A DNA stretch of 64,000 bases from Bacteroidia bacterium (GTDB lineage: Bacteria; Bacteroidota; Bacteroidia; J057). The DNA lies in assembly GCA_030430205.1 (NCBI GenBank), contig JAUIGE010000017.1, positions 62,001 to 126,000 of the forward strand. Reading direction: 5' to 3'. The position numbers and the translations under genes were made by a program. Shown piece after piece: positions 52,607 to 59,056 of the stretch (the stretch's first letter is position 1; every line of letters begins with the position of its first letter). The notes under the pieces are model-generated. The model had not been told where the DNA came from and did no database searches. It worked only from the letters and a program-made list of their open reading frames with translations.

Positions 52607-52624
52607 AAAACAAAGTTAAGTCAA

Positions 52625-53197
52625 ATGCCTGATAAACAAAACGATGCTACACGCTTATGTGAGTTGAGTCTAACTCAATGCATCAGCATTTTGTTGTGCT
52701 GCTGCGCCATCTATAGTTGTACACCTAAGCAGGCGATTACCCCCAAAGGAATCAAAATTGCCCGGCTGGGCAAAAAGATGCCCGCTCCTGCTTCCACCTA
52801 TGCAGGTTTTGCGACCCGGGATTCGCTGATCACAGAAGCGGGCTTCGAATGGCCTGTCCTTCGGGTTGAAATGCAGGAGGGGCATGTATGGATAGAAGGC
52901 GATTTTGCCGGAGGGGCAAGCATCAACCGCTTGCGGATAGAGACGCCGGAACTGGTCTATAAGCGGAAAATCCGCGTGGGAAGCAGCCTGACAGCGCTAC
53001 AAGCGCTGAGAGGAGAGTGGCAAGCCCTCTACCTGCGATCTTATCGCAGCGTGGATATCGAAGTCGGAGGCATCCACTTTCTGGTGGATGAAGAGGCGCT
53101 GCCGCAGGCAGCGCGGGGTGGCAAAGAAGCCGCCATAGTCGTGGATCCCACCTTGTTAAATCTGAATGCGAAGATTAAATCAATAGTCGTATTTTAG
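52625..53197 (+). CDS. Hypothetical lipoprotein
   Basis: 190 aa from ATG 52625; the longer frame starting at 52472 lies over the 5' end of the divergent S41 gene and is rejected. The hydrophobic stretch LTQCISILLCCCAIYSC ends in a lipobox-like Cys (near 32). The rest is a beta-rich domain with a DSLITEAGFEWPVLRVEM segment and a C-terminal KSIVVF strand. I do not recognise the family. It is followed after 69 bp by the LysM outer-membrane protein gene. Confidence 0.65.
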   Translation: MPDKQNDATRLCELSLTQCISILLCCCAIYSCTPKQAITPKGIKIARLGKKMPAPASTYAGFATRDSLITEAGFEWPVLRVEMQEGHVWIEGDFAGGASINRLRIETPELVYKRKIRVGSSLTALQALRGEWQALYLRSYRSVDIEVGGIHFLVDEEALPQAARGGKEAAIVVDPTLLNLNAKIKSIVVF

Positions 53198-53266
53198 GAA
53201 TATGGAAACTTGCACGGTATTTGTAGCTTTCCCTAACAATTTTTTCACCCTATTTCCCTTATTTCC

Positions 53267-54622
53267 ATGAACTTACGCTGCTTGCTTGTATGTATTCTTT
53301 GGACCTTGCCTGTTCTGGCTATGGCACAACTCCAGCCACCCGCCAAAGGCACCCGCCCCCTGAAAGTAGGCCTTAGCATGAGTGGAACCATGTATATAGG
53401 TGACCTGACGGATAAGGAAACCATGTTTCACCGGGTTTATCCCGGCTCCAATATCTCCCTTCAATCTGAAGGTTACCGCAACCTCAGGGCCCAGCTCAAC
53501 GCGGGTTTTGGCCGCTTCTCTGAGCAATATGATTCAGAGCCGCCCGAATTGCCCAAAGGCATTTTTCCCGTCAACTTCGTTGAGACTTCCTTCTTCTATG
53601 GAGACTTACGCCTCAAATACCGGCTGCTCAAGCGGCGGGAGATACAGCCTTTTGTAAGCGCTGGCGCGGGCTTTTTGATCTTTTCGCCACAAGATGCCCA
53701 GGGCAAATTTTTGAGTGACGCTATCCTGACCCGCCCCGAGGGCGAGTTTTACAATACTGCCGTGCCCCAGCTGCCTTTTTCGGCAGGTGTACAGGCCCGG
53801 ATCACGCCCCTGCTGTGGCTGGGAGCCGAATATACCTACCGCTATGTCCCCACAGACTACCTCGATAATATCGGGCAACTGGGCCGCCGGCCAGGCAATG
53901 ACCAACTGCATCAGTTGATGGTAACGGTCTATGTGAATATGTCTCAGCCAGAAGAGGACTTCTTCGTGCCCGATGATATAGATCCTGCTATGATAGCTCA
54001 GGATGACGACAAAGTACTGCCTCCGCCTCCTCCGGAGGTAGTCAACCGGAATGCCATTACGCTATTGCCTGTCTATCTGAGACAGCCGCCTCAGGGCAGC
54101 CTCAACAAACTGGCGAGGGCGCCAGGGAAAATCGACCTTCGGCCGGCAATGGACATAGAAGAGCTCAATGAGCTCAATGGGGCAGGACTTTGGGACGCGC
54201 TTGCGCGGGAGGCCTGGCTGGAAGGAAAGGTCTTTTACTACAGACCTGGGGAAGGGGACAGCTACGAAAGCCTTCAGGACCGCTTTTTTGTCAGCCCCGA
54301 GATCATCATCGAAATCAACCAGATGGAAGGGAAGGAGCTTTCAGCTCAGAAGGAGTTGATTATCCCGGATTTGAGAGAGTGGCTCAAAAAGAACATCTCA
54401 GAAGAGGGAATCATAGAATTGGAAAATGCCTCCCAAATTAAAAAGGAAGAAGATGCCATTCGTTTACGGAAATTCATTTACTACCATGTGAAAAAAGGAG
54501 ATTCGCTCGAATCGGTCGCTGTGGAGTTTCAGGTGAGGCCTTCCACTATCAAAAGATTGAATTCTTTGATTGACAACCATATATATGTAGACAGCTATTT
54601 GCGTCTGCCAGATATACAATAA
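53267..54622 (+). CDS. Outer-membrane barrel protein with two C-terminal LysM domains
   Basis: 451 aa. A signal peptide (1-20, ending LAMAQ) precedes an eight-stranded-type barrel (about 30-225: VGLSMSGTMYIGDLTD, PFVSAGAGFLIF, GAEYTYRYVPTDY). A Pro-rich linker (about 245-270) leads to two LysM-like domains (about 325-370: FYYRPGEGDSYESLQDRF; about 405-450: YYHVKKGDSLESVAVEF). It should bridge outer membrane and peptidoglycan, with LysM in place of an OmpA domain. A terminator follows. Confidence 0.85.
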   Translation: MNLRCLLVCILWTLPVLAMAQLQPPAKGTRPLKVGLSMSGTMYIGDLTDKETMFHRVYPGSNISLQSEGYRNLRAQLNAGFGRFSEQYDSEPPELPKGIFPVNFVETSFFYGDLRLKYRLLKRREIQPFVSAGAGFLIFSPQDAQGKFLSDAILTRPEGEFYNTAVPQLPFSAGVQARITPLLWLGAEYTYRYVPTDYLDNIGQLGRRPGNDQLHQLMVTVYVNMSQPEEDFFVPDDIDPAMIAQDDDKVLPPPPPEVVNRNAITLLPVYLRQPPQGSLNKLARAPGKIDLRPAMDIEELNELNGAGLWDALAREAWLEGKVFYYRPGEGDSYESLQDRFFVSPEIIIEINQMEGKELSAQKELIIPDLREWLKKNISEEGIIELENASQIKKEEDAIRLRKFIYYHVKKGDSLESVAVEFQVRPSTIKRLNSLIDNHIYVDSYLRLPDIQ

Positions 54623-54646
54623 ACCCAATCTGATAAGATTTTATGT

Positions 54647-54676
54647 GCCTCACAGCTTGCTGTGGGGCTTTTTTTA
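54647..54676 (+). terminator. Intrinsic terminator of the LysM barrel gene
   Basis: The stem GCCTCACA/TGTGGGGC (one G-T pair) with a 6-nt loop is followed by TTTTTTT. It lies 25 bp after the stop. Confidence 0.88.
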
Positions 54677-54925
54677 TTTATTCAAAAAAAGATTGCGCCT
54701 TCTAAGATCCACTCTGCCATTTATTCCGTAAGTAGGCCAAATTGTGGTTCAGCTTGCCCCAACTTATCTTATATTTCCTCAAAAAGAATACTTTGTTTAA
54801 TTTATGATAATAATTCATAAAACAAAATTGAGTAGGTTTTTGACTTATTTCGGTGTCTAAACATTGAGTTTGTTTGTTTTTGAGTGATTTTGGATAGGTT
54901 TTGAATAATTGTATATATAGTGCTC
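54677..54925. other. AT-rich intergenic region without a visible gene
   Basis: About 250 very AT-rich bases upstream of the carotenoid sigma gene. A 95-codon minus-strand frame (54702..54989) is Lys/Asn/Tyr-rich, lacks any motif and runs through the promoter. No repeat array is seen. Confidence 0.6.
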
Positions 54926-54973
54926 GTTTAAGCTGTGTGTAATGTTTAATGAAATATGATAAAAAGTTAAACA
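54926..54973. promoter_or_regulatory. GTTTAA/TTAAAC boxes upstream of the carotenoid sigma gene
   Basis: GTTTAA at 54926 and 54944 (18 bp apart), then the inverted TTAAAC at 54967, directly before the -33 element. TGTTTAA and TTAAACA form an inverted repeat with a 17-bp spacer. The same hexamer recurs upstream of crtB. It could be an operator for a regulator of carotenoid genes. Confidence 0.4.
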
Positions 54974-54978
54974 AAATA

Positions 54979-55009
54979 TTGCATTTCACCGAATGCTTCT
55001 TTACCTTTG
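54979..55009 (+). promoter_or_regulatory. Promoter of the carotenoid-cluster sigma gene
   Basis: TTG (54979..54981), exactly 20 bases, TACCTTTG (55002..55009), a full consensus. Transcription should start near 55016, about 25 nt before the ATG. Confidence 0.75.
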
Positions 55010-55040
55010 TTCCATCGCTTTCAGTTTAATCCCCAAAATT

Positions 55041-55550
55041 ATGAACACACGAGAATTTGATACAGAAGTCCTCCAACTCCAAAAGTCACTCAGGCCAATA
55101 GCCATCAAACTGACCCGGGATTCAGAAGAGGCAGATGATCTGATCCAGGACACTTTGTTGAAAGCCATCTCCAATCGTGATAAGTTTAGAGAAGGTACCA
55201 ACCTGAAAGCCTGGTTGTATACCATCATGAAGAATACCTTCATCACCAATTATCACCGATTGGTGAAAAGGAAAACTTTCATTGATACAACAGAAAATTT
55301 GCACTTCATCAATTCCTCCTCTCAGCAAGCTGAGAATCTTTCCGGCTCATCCCTCGCAATGGAGGAAATCAACAAAGCCATAGAAAAGCTTAGCGCTACC
55401 TATAAGACGCCTTTCCTCATGCATTTTAAAGGCTATAAATACCACGAAATCGCTGATATCCTCAACATTCCGATAGGTACCGTAAAGAATCGCATACACA
55501 TCGCCCGAAAAGAACTGAAAGAGGATTTGGTAGCATATCAAAACCGATAG
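55041..55550 (+). CDS. ECF sigma factor of the carotenoid cluster
   Basis: 169 aa from ATG 55041, placed after the promoter, so the in-frame start at 54993 is excluded. Region 2 has SEEADDLIQDTLLKAISN and NLKAWLYTIMKNTFITNY. Region 4 has YKTPFLMHFKGYKYHEIADI and IPIGTVKNRIHIARKEL. This subgroup is widespread in Bacteroidota and often sits beside carotenoid genes. No anti-sigma gene is adjacent. A terminator separates it from crtB, so crtB probably has its own, perhaps sigma-dependent, promoter. Confidence 0.93.
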   Translation: MNTREFDTEVLQLQKSLRPIAIKLTRDSEEADDLIQDTLLKAISNRDKFREGTNLKAWLYTIMKNTFITNYHRLVKRKTFIDTTENLHFINSSSQQAENLSGSSLAMEEINKAIEKLSATYKTPFLMHFKGYKYHEIADILNIPIGTVKNRIHIARKELKEDLVAYQNR

Positions 55551-55590
55551 ATCTTTAATTCATACAGTCAATTGGGTCAATTGAAAGGAT

Positions 55591-55618
55591 AGAGCGCTTC
55601 TTTGAAGGGCTCTTTTTG
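55591..55618 (+). terminator. Intrinsic terminator after the sigma gene
   Basis: The stem AGAGC/GCTCT is extended by TTC/GAA inside a small mismatch and followed by TTTTTG. It lies 40 bp after the stop. Confidence 0.8.
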
Positions 55619-55639
55619 TTTATATGAAATAAAATATTA

Positions 55640-55685
55640 TTAAACAATATATGGTATATCTTGTTGTATGTACTGTCTTGTTTAA
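55640..55685. promoter_or_regulatory. TTAAAC/GTTTAA boxes upstream of crtB
   Basis: TTAAACAA at 55640 and GTTTAA at 55680 flank the presumed crtB promoter. TTAAACAATATATGG here resembles TTAAACAAAATATTG upstream of the sigma gene (54967). No consensus TAnnTTTG box is seen, which fits an alternative sigma factor. Confidence 0.35.
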
Positions 55686-55704
55686 GAATATTAATAAAAA
55701 CTTC

Positions 55705-56538
55705 ATGCAGTTATACAAGGACACCTGCCTCAAATGCTCGCGCATCATTACCCAAAACTACAGTACATCCTTTAGTTTGGGCATTAAGGCATTGGCGAAA
55801 AAATTTCACAATCCTATCTATGCCATTTATGGCTTTGTGCGTTATGCAGATGAAATCGTAGATACTTTTCACGATTTTGATAAAAAGGAATTGCTTGAAA
55901 CTTTCCAGCGTGATACCTACACAGCTATCAGGCAAAAAATCAGCCTGAATCCGGTCTTGCAATCCTTTCAGGATGTCGTCAACACCTACCAGATAGAGCA
56001 TGAGCTGATCGCTGCTTTTTTGCATAGCATGGAGATGGATTTGTATTTCCAGCATTACAATGACAGCCGCTATGAAGAATATATCTATGGATCTGCCGAG
56101 GTGGTGGGCCTGATGTGCCTGCGGGTGTTTTGTGAAGGAGATGATGCTATGTACCAAAGGCTGAAAGCGCCAGCCAAAAGCCTGGGAAGCGCCTTTCAAA
56201 AGGTGAATTTTCTGAGGGATATGAAGGCGGATTTTGAGGAACGTGGCCGGGTATATTTTCCCGGAGTTGAGTTTTTGCAGTTTTCCAATGAGGTAAAAGG
56301 CCAGATAGAAGAAGATATACAAAAGGATTTTGATGATGCCTTTCAGGGCATCAGGGCCCTGCCCATAGGGGCCAAGATGGGCGTCTATCTCGCCTATGTG
56401 TACTACCGCAAGCTCTTTGACAAAATCAAAGGGATGCCCGCCTCACGGGTGAAGGCGGAGCGTATCCGGGTGCCGGACAGCCGCAAACTCACCTTGATGG
56501 TGCAAAGCTATTTTAAGTATCAGTTGAAAGCCATTTGA
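55705..56538 (+). CDS. crtB: Phytoene synthase
   Basis: 277 aa from ATG 55705 (MQLYKDTCLKCSRIITQNYS). It has the squalene/phytoene synthase aspartate motifs: VRYADEIVDTFHDF (about 49-62) and LRDMKADFEERGRVYFP (about 171-187), plus AEVVGLMCLRVF. It joins two geranylgeranyl diphosphates to phytoene, the first committed step of carotenoid synthesis. Its stop overlaps the next start by one base (TGATG), so it is coupled to the cyclase gene. Confidence 0.96.
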   Translation: MQLYKDTCLKCSRIITQNYSTSFSLGIKALAKKFHNPIYAIYGFVRYADEIVDTFHDFDKKELLETFQRDTYTAIRQKISLNPVLQSFQDVVNTYQIEHELIAAFLHSMEMDLYFQHYNDSRYEEYIYGSAEVVGLMCLRVFCEGDDAMYQRLKAPAKSLGSAFQKVNFLRDMKADFEERGRVYFPGVEFLQFSNEVKGQIEEDIQKDFDDAFQGIRALPIGAKMGVYLAYVYYRKLFDKIKGMPASRVKAERIRVPDSRKLTLMVQSYFKYQLKAI

Positions 56539-57245
56539 TGAACTTTGGCCCCTATACATATCTGTTGCTGAATGTCATGACCCTGCTGGGGCCACTGGCT
56601 CTGTCTTTTGACAGGAAAGTCGCTTTTTTCCGTTCCTGGAAAGCCCTTTTTCCTGCCATCATCCTGACGGGTGCCGTTTTTCTGATCTGGGACATTTTGT
56701 TTACTGAATGGGATGTCTGGCATTTCAACCCGGACTATGTCCTGGGCGTTTATCTGTTAGGCTTGCCGCTGGAAGAGTGGCTGTTTTTTTTCACGGTGCC
56801 TTATGCCAGTGTCTTCATTTACGCTTGCTTACAGGCCTATTTCCCTTCCTGGGAGCTCAAAGAAGCTTACTTAAGGGCAATAAGTTGGGTTTTGCTTGTC
56901 TCCATGTTTTGGGTGGGGATATTGTTTGCAGAGAGAATGTATACGAGTGTGACGGCTTTCCTCCTGACACTTTGGTTTATCGTTCTTATCTTAAAAGGAA
57001 AAGCAAAATACCTGGGACATTTTTTCCAGGCCTGGCTGGTCGTTTTGATACCGCTATTTATCATCAATGGGGCATTGACGTCCTTACCTGTGGTGATATA
57101 TAACGATGCCGAAAATCTGGGAATAAGATTGGGCACGATTCCTTTGGAAGACCTTTTTTATAATATGTTATTATTGTTGATGAATGTTAGTCTCTTCGAA
57201 TTATTCAGGCAGCGAGGGCAAATCAAGCCATCGCTCACATCCTAA
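56538..57245 (+). CDS. crtY: Lycopene cyclase (CrtYcd-type membrane protein)
   Basis: 235 aa with seven or so membrane helices. Two homologous halves each carry the cyclase motif: LGLPLEEWLFFFTVPYASV (about 71-89) and LGTIPLEDLFYNMLLLLMN (about 196-214). This is the fused two-domain lycopene beta-cyclase type shared with Bacteroidota and archaea. It would make beta-carotene, the substrate for CrtW. The ATG at 56538 overlaps the crtB stop. The phytoene desaturase that should act between CrtB and this enzyme is not in the window. Confidence 0.93.
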   Translation: MNFGPYTYLLLNVMTLLGPLALSFDRKVAFFRSWKALFPAIILTGAVFLIWDILFTEWDVWHFNPDYVLGVYLLGLPLEEWLFFFTVPYASVFIYACLQAYFPSWELKEAYLRAISWVLLVSMFWVGILFAERMYTSVTAFLLTLWFIVLILKGKAKYLGHFFQAWLVVLIPLFIINGALTSLPVVIYNDAENLGIRLGTIPLEDLFYNMLLLLMNVSLFELFRQRGQIKPSLTS

Positions 57246-57264
57246 AGGCTCCCTCCAACTGGAT

Positions 57265-58101
57265 GTGGAGATAGACAGCGGCTCAGGCTTCTGCTTTGGT
57301 GTGGTATATGCCATCGAGATGGCTGAAGAATACCTGCGCGAGCATGGCAAACTGTACTGTCTGGGAGACATCGTCCATAACGATGTGGAGGTAGATCGCT
57401 TACGCAAAATGGGTCTGGAGATCATCAGCCATGATGAGCTCAGGGAGTTGAAGGACGCCAAAGTCCTGATTCGCGCCCATGGCGAGCCGCCTTCTACTTA
57501 CCAGATCGCTATGGAAAACAATATCGAGCTGATAGATGCTTCCTGTCCGGTGGTCCTTAAGCTGCAAAACCGCATCCGCAATTCGCACGATAGCGATGAG
57601 CAGATTCTGATCTATGGCATGCAGGATCATGCCGAGGTAATCGCGCTGCGCGCGCAGACAGGCGATAAGGCCATCGTCTTTATGGACGTCTCGGAGCTGG
57701 AAATAGACAAATTGCCTAAAAATGTGACCCTCTATAGCCAGACGACCAAGAGCAAGGCGAAATTTTACCACATCACCCAGCAGCTAAAAGCTGCCGGCCT
57801 CGAAGTCAAAGCCCACGACACCATCTGTCGTCAGGTCTCCAATCGGGAGGAGGAGTTGCGCGCTTTTGCGCGCGAGCATGACAAAGTTGTCTTTGTCGCC
57901 GGCAAAAAATCCTCCAATGGACGCATGCTTTACGGCATTTGTAAAGAAATCAACGAACATACCTACTTCGTTTCCCTGCCAGAGGAGGTGGACGAAAGCT
58001 GGTTTAGCAAAGAAGACAAAGTCGGTATCTGCGGCGCTACCAGTACCCCTCAGTGGCTCATGGAAGAGATTAAGGCGAAACTGGAGAGGATGTGTAGTTA
58101 G
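57265..58101 (+). CDS. ispH: 4-hydroxy-3-methylbut-2-enyl diphosphate reductase
   Basis: Last step of the MEP isoprenoid pathway, an iron-sulfur enzyme giving IPP and DMAPP. The three cluster cysteines are in GFCFGVV, DASCPVVLKL and VGICGATSTPQWL. RAHGEPPSTY, HNDVEVDRL and QTTKSK are also typical. The only ATG (57184) would overlap the cyclase gene by 62 bp and add atypical residues. GTG 57265 gives MEIDSGSGFCFGV at the expected family start, so I chose it; an ATG start is possible. Placement in the carotenoid cluster ties precursor supply to pigment synthesis. Confidence 0.95.
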   Translation: MEIDSGSGFCFGVVYAIEMAEEYLREHGKLYCLGDIVHNDVEVDRLRKMGLEIISHDELRELKDAKVLIRAHGEPPSTYQIAMENNIELIDASCPVVLKLQNRIRNSHDSDEQILIYGMQDHAEVIALRAQTGDKAIVFMDVSELEIDKLPKNVTLYSQTTKSKAKFYHITQQLKAAGLEVKAHDTICRQVSNREEELRAFAREHDKVVFVAGKKSSNGRMLYGICKEINEHTYFVSLPEEVDESWFSKEDKVGICGATSTPQWLMEEIKAKLERMCS

Positions 58102-58102
58102 G

Positions 58103-58151
58103 GAGAAGCGAGAAGCGAGAAGCGAGAAGCGAGAGGCGAGAGGCGAGAAAA
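58103..58151. repeat. GAGAAGC heptad array between ispH and crtW
   Basis: Seven perfect-period 7-bp units: GAGAAGC four times, GAGAGGC twice, GAGAAAA. It begins directly after the ispH stop and ends 15 bp before the crtW start. It is related to the GAGAGCA/GAGAGGC array inside the glycosyltransferase gene. Confidence 0.92.
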
Positions 58152-58166
58152 GAAAAACGATTCTAC

Positions 58167-58841
58167 ATGCGGAAAACTGGACTTTTCATTGCATTTCTGA
58201 TCATTGGCCTCTGGGCGGCTTGTCTGGTATATAACCTGACTTATACTGTGGACTATCGTTCTCCATGGCCTTACTTATTGATTTTGCTCCAAACCCATCT
58301 GTATACCGGCCTTTTTATCACAGCCCATGATGCCATGCATGGCACCGTTTTTCCTTCCCACCCCAAAATAAACCACTTCATGGGCCGCCTTTGTGCCCTT
58401 TTGTTTATGTATAACAGCTACAGCAAGCTGTTTCCCAAACATCACGAGCACCACCGCCATGCGGGCACAGATGCCGATCCTGACTTTCACAAAGGCAATG
58501 AAAACTTCTGGGTCTGGTTTTTTTCTTTTGCCAAAGAATACGTTACCATCTGGCAAATACTGGCTGCAGCCATCACTTTCAACCTGTTGAAACTGTTTAT
58601 CCCCACCGAAAATCTGATCCTGTTTTGGATCATTCCTTCTTTCCTCAGCATGCTGCAACTCTTCTTTTTTGGGACCTATCTGCCGCATCGCGGCGAGCAT
58701 AAGCCTGAAAACCCTCACCACGCGCGTTCACAGCGAAAAAATCACCTCCAGGCTTTTCTCAGCTGCTACTTTTTTGGCTATCACTACGAGCATCATGACT
58801 CGCCAGGAACGCCCTGGTGGAAGCTGTGGGAGAAGGTTTAA
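58167..58841 (+). CDS. crtW: Beta-carotene ketolase (CrtW-type, fatty-acid desaturase family)
   Basis: 224 aa with four to six membrane helices. The three histidine clusters of the di-iron site are present: TAHDAMHG (about 53-60), HHEHHRHAGTDADPDFH (about 92-108) and GYHYEHHDSPGTPWW (about 204-218), with the extra GTYLPHRGEH. The HDAMH and DSPGTPWW forms point to the 4-ketolase CrtW over the hydroxylase CrtZ. It would put keto groups on beta-carotene (echinenone, canthaxanthin). It is probably expressed with the upstream genes, unless the heptad array intervenes. Confidence 0.9.
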   Translation: MRKTGLFIAFLIIGLWAACLVYNLTYTVDYRSPWPYLLILLQTHLYTGLFITAHDAMHGTVFPSHPKINHFMGRLCALLFMYNSYSKLFPKHHEHHRHAGTDADPDFHKGNENFWVWFFSFAKEYVTIWQILAAAITFNLLKLFIPTENLILFWIIPSFLSMLQLFFFGTYLPHRGEHKPENPHHARSQRKNHLQAFLSCYFFGYHYEHHDSPGTPWWKLWEKV

Positions 58842-59056
58842 ATCTGGAAAGCAGCCCTTAGAGTGATTGTATCAAATGGTCGTAATACTTTGGGTTTTTT
58901 GTTCCATTTTCAACTGTCCATTTTCTTCATTTTCATTGCCAAGATCCTGTGTTCAAAGCGATGTAAAGCTTAGGGCATCTTCATCAGAATAAAATAATAT
59001 GTTGAAATATGGATGCAATTGCCCTGTAAACAGATCACGATCTGTCCCTATTTGCA

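Noticed and set aside
52472-52624. 5' extension of the lipoprotein gene at 52625
   Set aside because: Lies antisense within the start of the S41 gene and precedes a clear lipoprotein signal.
54702-54989. 95-codon minus-strand open frame upstream of the carotenoid sigma gene
   Set aside because: Composition is that of AT-rich non-coding DNA, no motif is present, and it covers the sigma promoter.
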